Shown here: piece by piece, positions 21,601-36,600 of the stretch
Layout: every line of letters begins with the position of its first letter
Position numbering within the stretch: position 1 is the stretch's first letter
DNA from: Trochalopteron elliotii
Taxonomy: Eukaryota > Chordata > Aves > Passeriformes > Leiothrichidae
Length of the DNA: 64,000 nucleotides
Direction of reading: 5' to 3'
Assembly (NCBI GenBank): GCA_024734555.1
Contig: JANPWX010019240.1
Coordinates: 440,137 to 504,136, forward strand
The notes under the pieces: model-generated
The model's input: only the letters and a program-made list of their open reading frames with translations
What the model was told of the DNA's origin: nothing
Databases searched by the model: none
Program-made: the position numbers and the translations under genes

Positions 21601-24600
21601 CTCTAACCAGTTTTAGACATTGTTACTTAAAACCTTTTTCTTACCCTGGTGTTACTATTGCATTTTTTCTCTATGATGTTAGAAGCGTGAGCTAAAGAAA
21701 GCCAAAATGCATTTACCTATCCCTAGATACACTGCACGCTGTAATGTCAACACTTCCCTTTTCAGTGCTTGAGGCAGGCTGAAGTACCAATGGAGATAAA
21801 AATAAAAGGAAAACAGTGATGGCAGTAAGCATTGTTTTGTATTGTTAGCTTTCCTTATTCTACTTTATTCTATAAGCTTTCAATGGGCAATTGGGATTTT
21901 TTTTTACTTTTCTCTGTCTGCGTATACATGGCTGAAGCATGTAAGCTCTGAATTTAAGTAAAGAAAACCAGTTAAGAACATCTGAACATTTTAAATCCCT
22001 TTATAAATAGTACCTTTATAAACAGTACCATAATCTGGTTTTTCTGAAAGGGAAATGAGCTACATAATAGAATATAAATGATTAAAATTACTTTTCATCT
22101 ACCTTAATTGGTATATTACCCCTTTCAATCTCCTCTGTGTGTACTATCTCCTTATATTGTTCCTGCATGCTTTCATTTCCTTTTTCTTTTTTTTTTTCAT
22201 TTTCATGCAGATCAGTTAAATAAAAGACCTAGTAAATCTATGGGAAGAAATGTAAATAGAAAAAAAATGGTATTTCTTGCCATATGGTGTGACTGACAAG
22301 GCTGTGTACTGAAAGCCCACACAAGCATATAAACCAGTTGCTGTTTCAAATAACCCTTTTTCTGGTGGTGGAGGGTTGTGGAGTGGGGGAGGGTGCTGGG
22401 GAGTAACTGTTGCAGTCGTATTTCAGAGCTATTTCCGCATCTAAGGGAGCTGCCACAGATACCAATCTGGACCATACCAGATGGCAGAATGGAATTAATG
22501 TACTCGTTAAATTTTTATTCTGTGACAGTGAACCACTTGTCATCACTGAAAATGAAATGTTTAGGTTGGCTGTGAAATAGCACCTACCAGGTAACAGTGT
22601 TATAGGCTTCTTTCTATGCTTCCTATAGGAACTCACAAAAAACAAAACAGTTAAACTAGTCAGCAATTTTTCCCCTTCAGCCTGGCAAAAGCAGCCCTAG
22701 TCTATGTGAACACACTGATCCCTTCATTTTCATTATGAATCAGACTAACCTTTTGTCTCTTGTACCTCAATACCAGCCTTTTTAACTGACCGATGTTCCA
22801 TTTCTGTAAAACAAAATCATTCTTCAGGACAACTGATATTTCAGAAAGGCACTCAGTGACATTTTCCTGCTTGCTTTCTCAAATGTACAGCACAATCCTA
22901 GAGTAAACATTCCCATCGACACCTGAATTTCACCATGGACAGTCAATTTAAATTATTCAGTAGCTCACAAGGCCATAGCAAAAAAAGGAAGAGCTCAGTT
23001 CATGAAAGTTGCTTGCAATAATCAGCTTTTATGAGACAAAGATTTTATGAGTATGCCTAAAGGTTCACAGATTCCCACAAAAATAAAACTGTTTATTATA
23101 ATCAAAATCATAGTGAATTAAAAGCTAGTTGTATCAGGGTTTCTTAGCTACTGCTCTTCTATACTTCTGCAAAAACTAGAAAGAAAATTTTATACAAGGA
23201 CTTCCCTCATCTAACCTGTAAAAATTCCATTTCTTTTTATTTTCACGTTTCTTTGAATAAAAGCTGAGAATTGTTCATGTTCAATTTACTAGATGCAGAT
23301 AAAAATATATCCAATCAGAATTACAATTTATCTGCTCCAGTCTCTTGTTATTAAGAGCAGCTGATACCAAATGCCCCAAAGGAAAAACCATGAACTATAA
23401 ACAAAACAAGTAAGGAATAACTAGTTTAGTCATTTATAGCAGTGGACTCTTACTGGATGACTAACATCCTGAAGCCTGAGATTTTATGTCTGTCATACAA
23501 TTTTTTATCCCATATAATGGAGCAGTGGATTACATTTTTATTCCTGTAAAGCATGTAACCTCTCTCTGAATCCTATTAAATTGATGTCTGACTAATCAGG
23601 CTCCTCTCCCTGAAGTGAGGCTGCTTGCCTTGGGGGTAACTAGATTAAACCTGGCAAGTGTTTCCTCTGTATGGAAATAGGACTTCAAATTATACTAGAT
23701 AAATTTTCTAGTGATAAATGCTCCCAATGAAATGAATATAATTTTTAAGCTGACCTGTGTTTTTATTTCATACACCTTGGGAGTTTTATGCATGACAACC
23801 TCACAGGAAGCAGTTGAGCTCTCAGCAAATGGTACACTGAAATGACGAAAATACTAAAGTAACACTTTCATTTAAGCAGGTATTGACAACAGATGTGTAA
23901 GGCAAATGCACGTTGATTCCTTCTGTGACAAAGTCATGTGCCCAGGACTCTTCTTTGACAGAGCACACAACAAAGCTGAACGGTCTTTTAATGAAAACTG
24001 AGCAGCAGCACACAACTGCTGCAGGTGAAGCTTGTAGTGCACTTAACTCACTCACTATGCCACCAGGCTCTTGGCCAGGGGTATCAGATAAGTGATACTG
24101 ACCTGACAGTACAAAATGTGAGGTCAGGACATTAAGAAGAAAAAGAACATACTTTCAGCAGATGCAAACTTCCACACTGCTTTGGCATGAACGTCTCCAA
24201 CAAATACTGTTCTGTCTTCTGAAGCAACAATATCATGTGGCATCTCAAAGCTCTGTGAAGATAAGCAGTCACAGATTACCCTTAAGCGTCTATGCTTTCA
24301 TGAGGCCTTCTTAACCCCTAACTTGAGCCTGGTCATGTTCAATCCTGCTTTAGACTGGAAAATGCAGCAGGTGCTGGTGTGAAACCCCAGTCACTGTGTG
24401 AAAGGAGAGGAATTCCAATTTTATTGAATGTTTGCCTTCTCCAGGGATAACAACATAGAGATTATTCCATGTATTAATGCTAAAAAAATTATATTAATAT
24501 TATTTCTATTCATATTATTACATTCCATTTTATCAGCTGAAATACATATTTTCAAAAATAAAATATCTTGGTTTGAAGCCCATACATTCAGTTTTTGCTA

Positions 24601-27600
24601 AAGTTCATATGCAAAACAGCTATTTGCTATACTCAGAAAAAATGACTCTCAATATAATTTAAAGTTGGACTGCAAATAAAGAGTGTATGTGGTACCAAGA
24701 CATGGGAATATTAAGAGTCATTCTTTAGTCTAACACAATATATAGAAACTGTTAAAAAACCCCACAATTTTTATGTACAATACTGCATGAAGAACATTGT
24801 GCCTTTAGTTATGTACTAGTATTCTGTAGAGAGGGATATAACCATACGCATATGGTTATACCATACCAGTTGCGTATTATTTCTGCTTAGAAATAAGCTA
24901 TATTTTTTGACAAATTACTAGTATCTAAATATATGAGTATTTCAATTCCTTCTTTATCCTCTTAAATTAACTTTTAAGAACTGTACTGGCAGTAATAAAG
25001 TAGGCTTATCCTGGCTGAAGATACTACCTGTAGGAATCATCTAGAGGTTAGCATAATTTTCAAATGTGTACCACATGTAGAAGCTAAGACCCAAAATTCT
25101 AGTGTATTTATTTAGTACTGTAAAGAATTCCTTTTGAATATCTTGCATTATAAAATATCTTATTTCCTGCAATAGTCTTAAGGAAGTTGGAAAAGCAGAA
25201 CATTACCAGCGTTCTCATATATATAATTATATGCAACAGGCACTCTGTGCAGTACTCTACCTTTCTAAGTGGAATGAAAGTATCAATTATTTCTCCAGTA
25301 GAGAAGTTCATCACAAATCCTTGCAATGATTCTGCCTCTCCAGGATAAGGCATTCCATTAACTGCAAAGAGCAGACCACCTGCAACAACATTAGATTGGC
25401 CTTAAGAACCCACACATAGCAAAATGCAGTGAAGATGGAACTGTAAGTTTAGATGAAAAAAGGCTGCCTGAGAGACAGACGGAAAGATAACAAGAAAAAA
25501 AACTACAAGAGGAAAGTTAAGTGAGGTGTAACAGCTGAAACTTTGTCATTTAAGAGGTGCACACTTAGTTCAAACGAGAAGAACCAGCAAGGCAGTACTT
25601 TACATAAAGTGCAAATGTAAAAGGAATGTGAAAGGTGTTTAAAAAAATAATCTGAAGAATGTTTTGCTACAGATGGTTGACCTGACTGCAGAAAGTTCTT
25701 TCAAGGCATAAAAAGCAGAAAGTCAGCTGGAGAGTAAGGGGGCCCACAAAAGGAAAAGATGTGAAAAGGGAACTCAGGGATTAGAGGCCCATGGCAAAGA
25801 AATGGGTTTTGTCAATTTTTTCTGTTTAATATGTTGGGAAGTTTCTAACACTCGATTTTTTTCCTAGCAAAGAGATCAGAAGAGACAGCTCAATTGGCAG
25901 CACAAGATGTAAGACAAGTTAGAGGTTAGTCATTTATGAGGTTTAGATGGCATTCACTCAAATTCAGAAGGAAACCAAATGTGAAATCACAAACTTCAGG
26001 CCAAATTAAGTAACCCAGCACTGCAAACAGCCACTTCTCCAGAAGACTATCAGAATGCTGAAGTAGTGCCCACGTAAAAGGACTCAAAAGGGTGCTTGTG
26101 AACACACATTACCAATTCTGGCATCCATCTCCAGTAAGATGGTATTATCCATAATGAAGAATAAGACATAGGTAAATGTGGCCTGTCAGAACAAGTTGGT
26201 ATGGCTTCTCTAAGGGTTGTGCCTCAGCTCTGGACAGGGAGCAAAAGCACAGAGGTAAGCAGATTCTATAGACATACTTGTACTTTCAGAAAATTCTTGA
26301 CAAGGTAGTGCATTATTGCATAGAGGTTATTGAATGTGAGTTATCAAGGCGATGAATGAAAGATCCACAAATAAACAAGAAGCAAAGAGCAAAGTTTACA
26401 GGCAGAGCTTATAATTCTTCAGGACAGAAAAGTCTGAACAGAGTGATCTTGAAGTAATCAGAGTCAGAAATTTTATTCAATAGTTTTCATCAATGACTGA
26501 AAAACGGGGTGAACAATGACATCTAGCAGGCTAAGGAAGATAACTGAGTTCTGTGGAGAAGTCAAAAGCTTGATGATACTAAGGTAGTCCAGAAAGACAT
26601 TTTATAAGAATAAGTTGTTAAACAGATGACAGAAGAGCATCTGCAAAGACAAATGTAAAGTGATGTTTCTTCTAAAAAATAATCTAGATCATGCCTATGT
26701 GATGTTTGAACTTGGAACTGGCAGCTACAGCCCAGGAGAGACATCTCCAAGCCATCCATGAAAGATTCCTGAAATCTTCACCTCCACATACAGTGTCAGA
26801 TAAAATTTCAGTAAAATGTCTGGCATCATGAGGAGGAGAATTAGGAATGGTGGGGACAGTTCTACACTATGTAAAAACTTAGCACGCACATATATTGAGT
26901 ACTGAGTGGTCTTATACTCTCTGCATCTCAAAAAGGTTCCAATGAAGCTAAAGATGCTGGAAGAGAAAGGCAAATACAATACTCAAGGGGCTGAAGCTTA
27001 TGGGGAGAGGCTAAGGTGGTTGGGGTTCTTTGGTTTGAAGAGGATAAGACAAGATGAAGGGGCATCAGATTGGGGGAGTGTGGAACTGTTATTCTACTCC
27101 CAAAATTTTGAGATTGAGAAGCACTCAATGAAACTAGCTCATTTTTTATATTAAAAATAAATAAATAAAGTGGATAATGAACTTCTGGAGCCTGCAATGG
27201 TGGAAGGCCAGACAATACAAGTCATGGGATTAGAATTTATGGGCAATATGTCTGTAGAAAGATACTACGAAGAAGATACTAGAGGTTACCTCCTAAAACT
27301 GCTAAATAAAGGGTTTGTGGAAGCCTGGTGAATAGGAGAGGAATGACTACAAAGTGCATCCAGGCTTACACACGCTCTCAGAATGCCTCTTTCCACTGTC
27401 AGAGACTGTCAGAGTCCAGGGCATCCCTTTAGTTGCTCTGGATGGTCACAGACCTCGGCAGACCCGAGAAAGAGAGTTTGAATCCTGGACAGGGGGGTCT
27501 GTCCAGGGGGGTTGCCTGGCGCAGAGCCCAGGAAGACACAGGCTTTGATTTTAGTCCATGGAAAAAGCTTCCAACATTGAGAGAAGAATTACAAGTCACA

Positions 27601-30600
27601 AAGGTGTGAAAACAGTAGTTTAGCACAGCACAGGGTGGAAAATTTGGTGGTTTTGGGATTCTTAGAATGGAGGAGAATGGGAAACAAGATGGAGATTTTA
27701 GGGCGGTGCCCTGGGTCCTTCTTGTTCTTCCTTGGCTGCCATCTTCTGATGTGATGTGGGCACAAAGTAGTTTAAGGGGATTGGGTCAAGGTAGAAATGA
27801 CCTTTTTAGTATAGGCAATAGGCATTGGCACAGAATTGTAAATAGTAAGTACTTAACTATCTGTATAAGAGGCAGTGACCTCCCATCATGGGGGGGTTGC
27901 CCTGTGTCCAAGCTGCCATGAACACCTCGGCTGGGCACAGAGAAAATTGTAAGATAAGAAATAATAAACACGCGAGAAACCAAGAAACAAGACCTTGAGA
28001 CTCCTCTTCATTCTTGTGCCAGACTCAAAACCTTCAGAGGGTAAAAAAGACTCACTCGAACCACCACCTGAACCACCACCTGAATCTCGGGTGAAAAGAG
28101 GAAACCTAAACCCAACAAGAGAAAGATACCACACATCTCATCCAGCACAGCACTTTTTTACACTCTTGGCAGATGCAAAAGAGAGAAACATGATATTAAT
28201 TTGGTATTAAGGAGTCAGGAGTCCAGCATGCCAAAATTCCTCATCTAGTTCTTAACATTTACCTTACCTTCAGTACCAGTATTAAAAACCTAATCGTATA
28301 ACTTAAGACAGTAATTGTTAACCAGACTGTGATATTAAAAACCATAGTGTTTTCTGTTAGCTTTCAGTTCCTTTCTTTCATGAAACCAAAAACCCTTCTT
28401 GATAATTTGGTCTTAATTTTGCTCTCTTCAATGGAGTTCAAAATGAATACCTAGAAATTTTATTATTATTAATAATTCATTATTAACTGATTAACCATGC
28501 AGTCATCAGGAAACAGCAAGATAGTCTACTTGTTGACTTAACATTTAGGGAGCAGTCATTTCTTGAAAGCAGAGATTAGATGCAAGCCTCCCTCATCCGC
28601 AAGTAGGAAAACAAGTAGTTCTCAAATTTTCCATTGCATCAGGATGACTCTAGAAGATAATTAATATTTGTCCTAAGATAACACAATAGCCCTTCAGGAA
28701 ATAACACTGACATCCTGGCACAAAGCAACTACTTGAAACATGAAGAACAAGAAAAAAGATTACCTGGAACATATGAAACTGCAAACAACTCTCTTCCAAA
28801 TGCCTTGTGTTTGATCTCTCTTGTGAACTCCCCAGTCTCCAACCTGAAGCACTGAATTCGACCGTTTTCTCTGTCTGCAACACACAGCTGACTCATGTCA
28901 GGGACGAGGGCTAAGCTGTGAGGGATACGAAACTGTCCAGGCCTGGGTCTGCCCAGAGAAGTCTCTGCAATAAAAAAGCCCCAAGTTTGTGTTAAAGTAC
29001 ACACTGAAACTATCAGTTTTACTTAGAAACAGCAGTATGCCACATAATGCAATGTAACCGTGGGAGATGACTAAGGTCAGCTTGCTTTCTCCTAGCATTT
29101 AGGTAGATAACTCATGGTAGCCCATTGCATTTTCTTTATAAATCCCAAATTTAGAATTTGCAACTTCCTGAGAATATTCAGCATAGTTTACTGTGATACA
29201 TAAATCTGAGTCCGGCAGAAATATAATTATTCACAAAACTTAAAATAGATGAAATCATGGCATAAATCTGGCAAAAAATTATTCCTTTCTTATATGTTTA
29301 AGAAAAAAATTTGGCTTTATGAAAGTCAGAATATTTTCTTGACAAAATAAGACATGCCAATAATTATTCTGAAAGCAAGATAACAAACCCCTACTTTTTA
29401 TTTTTAGTAAATATTATTAAATAATAGTAAATATAAATAATTAAATAAATAAATAATTAAATAATATAATATTAAATATTATTAAATATAACCACTACAA
29501 ATAGCTGTGGAAAAAGTCGAGAGAGAATCTGGATGCAAGGACAAGACTGAAATTCATGTAGGGCATGGAAGGTACTTCAGTTATAGAAATTAATTTATTA
29601 TAAAAGATTTATTATTAAAAAATTAATAGTAACACCAGCAATTTTGTGGTTCATGATGAGTTCATGGTAACAGCAGTATGGGTAAAGTACCAAGAGTTCT
29701 GACTGTACCTTCTCCCCACTGCATCACATACAGTCCATTTGGAGAGAACTGAATAATCCGACTGTTGCAGTAGCCATCAGAGACATAAATGCTGCCAGTG
29801 ATCGGGTCCACGGCCACATCAGTTGGTTGACAGAAATGATTTTTGTCACTGCCTGGTTGCAAAGCCACTCCTAAGATCAGTAATGGCTCTTTGTCATTGG
29901 CTCCTAGTTTGAAAACCTTTTTTTCAGTCAAAAAGAGAAGAAAAGAGGTTTCAGTAATGGAAGGTGAAACCTAAGACCTAGACGGCCTAGGGAAAACTCT
30001 TGTCACTGTGTATAAAATAAATCTATATACTGAACATATTACATTGACCATAATATCTATTATTAGTTTCTCAATAGTGCTGATTCTAGGAAATTTTTGC
30101 TTAAAATAGAAATTTTCCATCATTACAAAGCAAACAATTTAGTTTTCACTATGTTTTTTGCATCGATAAGCAAAAGACATAGCAGAAAATTACAGAGGGA
30201 TCTTGAAAGGTTGGAGAGAGGGGCTCCATGAGAACATTGTGAAGTTCAACAAGGCCACGTGCAAGGTCTTGCACCTGGGTTGGGGCAATCCCAATCACAA
30301 ATACAGGCTGGGAGGAGAAGGGATTGAGAGCAGCCCTGAGGAGAAGGTGTTGGTTGATGGGAAGCTCAGCGTGAGCTGGTAATATGTGCTCACAGCCAGA
30401 GGTTCAGCCATGTCCTGGGCTGCATCCAAAGCCCCGTGGGCAGCAGGGGAGGGAGGGGATTCTGCCCCTCTGCCCCACTCTGGTGAGACCCCACCTGCAG
30501 AGCTGCCTCCAGCCCTGGGGTCCCAGCACTGGAGGGACATGGAGCTGTTGGAGAGAGTCCAGAGGAGGCACCAAGAAGGATGGAGCATCTCTCCTGTGGG

Positions 30601-33600
30601 GGAAGGCTGAGATAATTAGCTTCTGGGTGACCTAATTGTGGCTTTCCAGTAGCTGAAAGGAGCCCACAAGGAAGATGGAAATGGACATTTTCGTGCATGT
30701 AGTGGTAGAACAAGTGGGAATGGCATCAAACTATCTGGGAGTAAGTTTAGATTAGATATTAGGAGGAAATTCTTTACCATGAGGTTGGTGATGCCACTGG
30801 TGAAGTTGCCCAGAGAAGTTGTGCCTGCCCCACCTCTGAAAGTGTTCCAGGCCACAATGGAAGAAGCTCTGAGCAACATGGCCTAGTGGAAGGTGTCCCT
30901 GCCCATGGCAGGGCAGTTGGAACAAGAAAATCATTAAGGTCCCTTCCAACTCAGACTACAATTTTACGGTCTGAGTCTATGATTCTATTATTTCTCCATG
31001 CTATGTCCTTGTAGCAAATTATTCAAAACCATTATATTCCATGAAGTGCACAGGGGTCAATTTCTGTAGGCATATTCCTAATGTTGTTCTTAATAGGCCC
31101 AGATGAGCAATGTATGTCAAATCTCTAGGAAAATAAAAGTATTTTTTAGCAAAATATTAAGGTCCTAAAGCTTCAGAAACATACCTGGTGAAGAGCTACA
31201 TCAGTGACCCAGTAGTTACCATTTTTATCTACACTCAAACCATGTGGTAAATAAAATCTGCAAGCACAAATGTAGAAGAACAAAGTTAAAAACATTTTTC
31301 TAGAAGAATGATATAGACGTGAAGATTTCATTTTTTATCTACAGATCAAAACCAAATGCTGTACATACTAACTTAGGTGTAGCATTTAATGAAATATATG
31401 GATATGTTAGTTCAATTAATAAAAGCAAAAAAAACCCCAACTTACAGACTTTTGCCTGTGGAATGAAGCAGTTTTGCATTACTTGGATTCAGGACAAGAA
31501 TTGTGTTCTGTTCAATTGGTCCAAGTCCTCTTTGCTGATAGACAAATTTGCTGTCAAAAGAACTGTACAAAAAGAGTGGAATAGAAAGCCAGCATTAGAA
31601 GGTTCTACTGATGAACAATATACACACAACTTAAAGCCAAGTTTTGTATTCAGTTCCAATGTGGGGTTATTGAGTTTGTTTTTTTTTTTTAAATACAAAC
31701 CTTGTTACATCACTGTCTGATTGTAAGAGTTAATAGTGTTGCATTTTCTAATGAGGTTATGCCTTCCAAACTAAAGGAGCACCAAATCAACCCAGCAACA
31801 ATTAAAGACAGTCCCAAAGCAAGTAAGTAAAAACCCCTTTTCATTTTTTTTTTTTAAATAATCTCATTGCCAACCACTGGCAACCCAGAAATGAGAAATT
31901 CAACAATGCAGCCTAAGAAAAAAATATAGGTAATCACCATGGCACACCTGCCAGTAACACCAGGTGTACTTTGTACCATCTAAGGCAGTCTAAGTACATG
32001 TTTGTTTGTCTTCTGCTTTTTCTTTTTTTATATGCAGTTCAATATTTTGCTAGAGCTTACTACTGTAAGATTCAGTTCTTATGGTTCTTATCCTTTTCAC
32101 AATGTTCTTACACAAGACTATAGGATATTATGCATTCCTCCTAATCCCACAAAATAGCACTTAATTTTCAGGGTACATGGAATATAGTCACAAAGAGCAT
32201 TTCAACATGTCACTATTTCATACATTAAGAATCAGGATAAACTTTCCAGAGGACATTTACCAGACATGAAATAATCATATGCTTCCAAAAAATAAAAATA
32301 CAGTTGTCTGTATCCTTACAGAGAAGTTCGCTATTATTCTAATCTGTTAAAATATATGTTCAGCTTTTAGTGAAGGTAAACAGAGTGTAAAATATTTTGA
32401 ACATTTCAGGCTAAATGTTAAGAGCATGGTGTTGAAAATGTGAATGAAAAATGCATGAATACAAGACCCACTCCCTGATCCCACTTTGTATTTTCAAATC
32501 CATTTGTTAATCCCAAGAGAAATCCAGCCATGATTGATGCTACTTGGTAAACAAGAATATACTTTGTAGTCACAGGGAAGGCTATGAATAAAGCTATTAA
32601 AACTATATATTGTACAGTTCTAACAGTCCCACATCTCCATAACATTAAATATTTATATGTCTAGAATTTTTAATGTGGAAAAGCAATATTGGCTTCATAT
32701 ATAACCAGAAAAATCAATACAGAATGTGTTTAAGTTTCTGCACAGACTATGATTTAAAAATAATATTTAGATACTGCCATTGCATACAGCAACTATCTGT
32801 AACTATTTAATTTCTGGTAGAAATAATGTCTAATGGAAAATAATCCTTTTGACTATGAGTGTTTAAGCTAAAGGTGATAGCTACAAAAACTCTCTCCAGA
32901 GTTCTGCCATCTTGCAGAGGAAGACAATGGATAAATAGTAGTGACACATGAAGGCCTACACTGGTGTTGTACCTTCTTGTTTGAATATGATTCAGCAGGT
33001 GCTGTTATATTCTTTACCATTCATGACAGTAATCTGCAACGACTAGTTCTCTTCATCTTAGTTTTATTTTAAAAGGAGTCTAACACTCGTAAGGACTTGC
33101 TCTAGCTATGGATGACCACAAATGGAGCATCAACAATGGACTAACTGAACTAATCTTATTTTTAATCTACATAGATAACTGCAGAAAATCTACACAAATA
33201 ATCACAGAAAAGAATCTTAGTGTTGGTAGACATTGTACAAAACAAGCCCCACAGAAAACATGATTGTCTCTCTGCAGAACTGACTATCTAGACTATTTAA
33301 AATAATTATTGGCTTTCCTTGTTATGATTTTGGTTCTTAGTAACAGTGCTGTCTAGACACCCAAGTATTTCCTGCTATTCCCAACTCTTCTGGGAACTAA
33401 GTGCTCTCAGTGTAAATAAGAGATTGTATGGTATGTAGAGAAATTCTAGTGAACTTGACTTTATGGCAGTGATGTTCCATTCATCTTCTCCCTGTCAAAC
33501 TTCTTTTCTAGAATGATGACTAGAATGCTACAAAATGACAATCACTCTTTTTCCCACTGTTTGAGATTAATTTCCAGGCAATGTTCCTTTATTTTAATTG

Positions 33601-36600
33601 GTAAATAAGAACACAAACAGTGCTGACTACTTCTAGCTTAAAAGCAGCAAGACCAAAACCACACAAAGAGAACAACTAAACACAGTAGTCATACTGCTCC
33701 GAAACATGGTTTTCTGATAGGTTGTGCACTTTGATACTGAAGGACAAGTAAAATCCACTGCATATCTACAACTTCTAAGTTCAAACTCCAATGTAATTTC
33801 ACAGTTATATTTCCACTTCTCATCTGGCCACTTCACACTAATGCAAACAATTTCTTGCTAAATCTAATATCCTTCTTGTGGTCTACAAAGTAAATTTAGA
33901 TAGACCACCTGATCTTATAACCTCTGAAAGCACAACCCTGAGGTCTATTCTTGATCAATATTCATCACCATTGTGGTACTGTGCTCAGCCTGCCTACCTT
34001 GGTAAGAATGCAGTAACAAGAATGTAACTGACATTCTCTATAAATTTCTTTATAAATTGGATAAATAGCATACATTTTTCAACACAAAATTCAAAATAAC
34101 TTCCAGCTGGTTCACTGCTTAGCTATCTGAATAGTTTTATTTTTTTTCATTCTACACAACACATGCTGCTTATAGCAAAGACTGTTCTGAAACTGAAGAG
34201 ACAATGCTGTAGAAGAGCCTTACTTATTTAAGTGGATTATTTTTTTTTTTTAATCATATACTGAAGGAATGCTACAGCCACTGCAAAGCTGCTACTGTAT
34301 TACAGGGCTTGTCACTCCATAGCTTTTGTGCTCTAATGTAGACTGAAGTTACCCTTATGCAACAGCATAGATGATTCAACCAGCTATATTTAGCTGAATG
34401 AGGATCCAGTTTTTGTGGCCTATCTTAATAATGCACTGGAAATATTTGTGCATAGCCTCACAGCACAGATTATTTTTGTTTAATTTGCATCTATACTAAG
34501 CTGGTGAAGCATTGAAACAGAAAATAAATTCTAGGCTTTCAGGCTATTGATTTATCATGTTTACAATTTGGTAAGGGATATTATATTTGATTAACTGTGC
34601 ATTTGCAGCTAATGACAAAAATTAACTTTGAAGTTTGATAACTTCTTATGCCTCCCCCATACAACTGTCATGACAAACCCCTTTCAAATACCACTTTTTT
34701 CTTGAAAAATGAGAACACCCATTACTTCTTCCTTTTTCATCATAACACACAAAAGGGACCTCAGACTTAATGCCCAGGTATGTGTACCCAAAGATAAAAA
34801 GAGAAGACTGACTGGGTGAGCACATTTCTGTATGCCTCTTCTCCATGCCACAAGATGTGGAACAACAGTTTAACAACCAGCATGTTTTCAAATTACATTT
34901 TAAAATCACCATACTCTATACAAAAGCTGACTTAAGGGTCCATACCAACACTAGGTTTCTATACAATGATTAACTGGGCTCCGCAAGAAGAAGAAAAAAA
35001 GTAAGACTTGGGAACAAAACCCCTTAAGAACTAGGACTTAATTATTAGTTATTTTTATAGAAGGCCACTTGTAGTGTTACTGTGCACTGGTGGTACACAA
35101 ATGTTTTAGGGAATGTGCATTCCTTTTGTTTTGTTTAAAATCTGTAGGCTTTCACAATACTGCTGGATCTCAAACTCAAGTTTTGTGTTCTGGATTGTTG
35201 GTATACTTCAATTGCCAGACACTCAAAAATTTGTATTTCAGAAGGACCAGCCTATTTTCAAATATTTTTACAATTCTTTATTCAACAACACAAAGAACAG
35301 CACTTATGTTCCTGAGTAGGAGGATAAAAACCCAGCTTTTATAGAATACTTGAAGTCTGAGTAATACAAGTTGTACAATGTATCCTTTCAAATTTTATAG
35401 TCTGTATTTATATATACTTGAGCTGGAGATATCACTGACGCATGAGAATACTGTATAAGAAATAAATTATTGCCTTATCTGCTGCATTGTTATTTAGCTT
35501 AAAACCTAAATAACTTAATTTCTTTCATGAAACACTATTCTAAGCATAATTTCCGATCATAATGTTCAGAATACTGTCCTATTTTTCAGACACTATGTTA
35601 TCTTAAAATGAATTAGCAGGATTTGAAAACAGCTCTACCCTTTAGTCCTATAGCTATATATATGAAGAAGAGATGCTTAAAAAGAAGACAAAAAAAAAAA
35701 AGAGAGCGTTTTTTTTAAGGGTGTATTTAAAAAGGGTACCACTTAACATGTTACAGGCTTGTACTATTTCCTTCCAGTATTCTGTTAGAATTCCAAAAGT
35801 ATCCATATAAACACATACACAGTTTTAAAAATCAAGGACATAAGAACCCTGTAAAAATAAAGATAGTACTCTTTATTGGAATCTTCTCTTCTTAAAATAA
35901 TATACTTTTGACTATATCACTTTACAAACACTAGAAGGACTACCATTCTAAAATTCAGATTTTTTTGGTTTGAGTGATGCTAAATGTAACAAATTTTATC
36001 AAATGAGCAGAACAAAGTTTGTTTTGAGAGAGTACCTTGTAACAAACCCATTTTGTTCAGTGTAAAACATTAAAAAAAATGAAGAGATACTGAACATAGC
36101 TTTGCATGTCTTAAACCCAAGTACTAATTGTAGTATACCATACTAAAACATTATTCACCCAGGCTTATTATTCCTGCTAAGAGACACAGAGAGGTAAGGA
36201 TAATTAATCTCAGTGAATATCATACTAACATGGTTACACAGTTTAAGGACCTAATGTACTCTTTTCCTCTGGAGACACACTCTCACTATCTAAAGACCTA
36301 ATAACTCATCATATCTTGAACTGTCAGTCACCATTTCTATTCTGAGTCTCTGAAAGGTACTTTCAACCAAAGAACTGAATTTTTAAATGGAAAAAGAATT
36401 TCAATCTGTCCTTCTCTGAGAAGGTACATAAACAGCACACAGGAATTCAACCTTCTAACTCACCATTCGACAAGGGTTTCTACTTACTTTTCATCCCAAA
36501 TGTGATCACCTCTGTGGAAGACAACTAGGTTATTTTCAGGGTCCAGAGCCAACCCAGAAACTTGGCCTAGTTTGAGGTCTAACCCAGGCCACTCCACAGC

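Larger units (their letters stand above)
25380..28763 (-). other. PAM: PAM intron with layered insertions
   Basis: 3.4 kb intron holding an old CR1 (26180-27290) and, just beyond it, a solo LTR (27407-28117), both in + orientation and thus antisense to PAM. The remainder is AT-rich. Confidence 0.6.
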
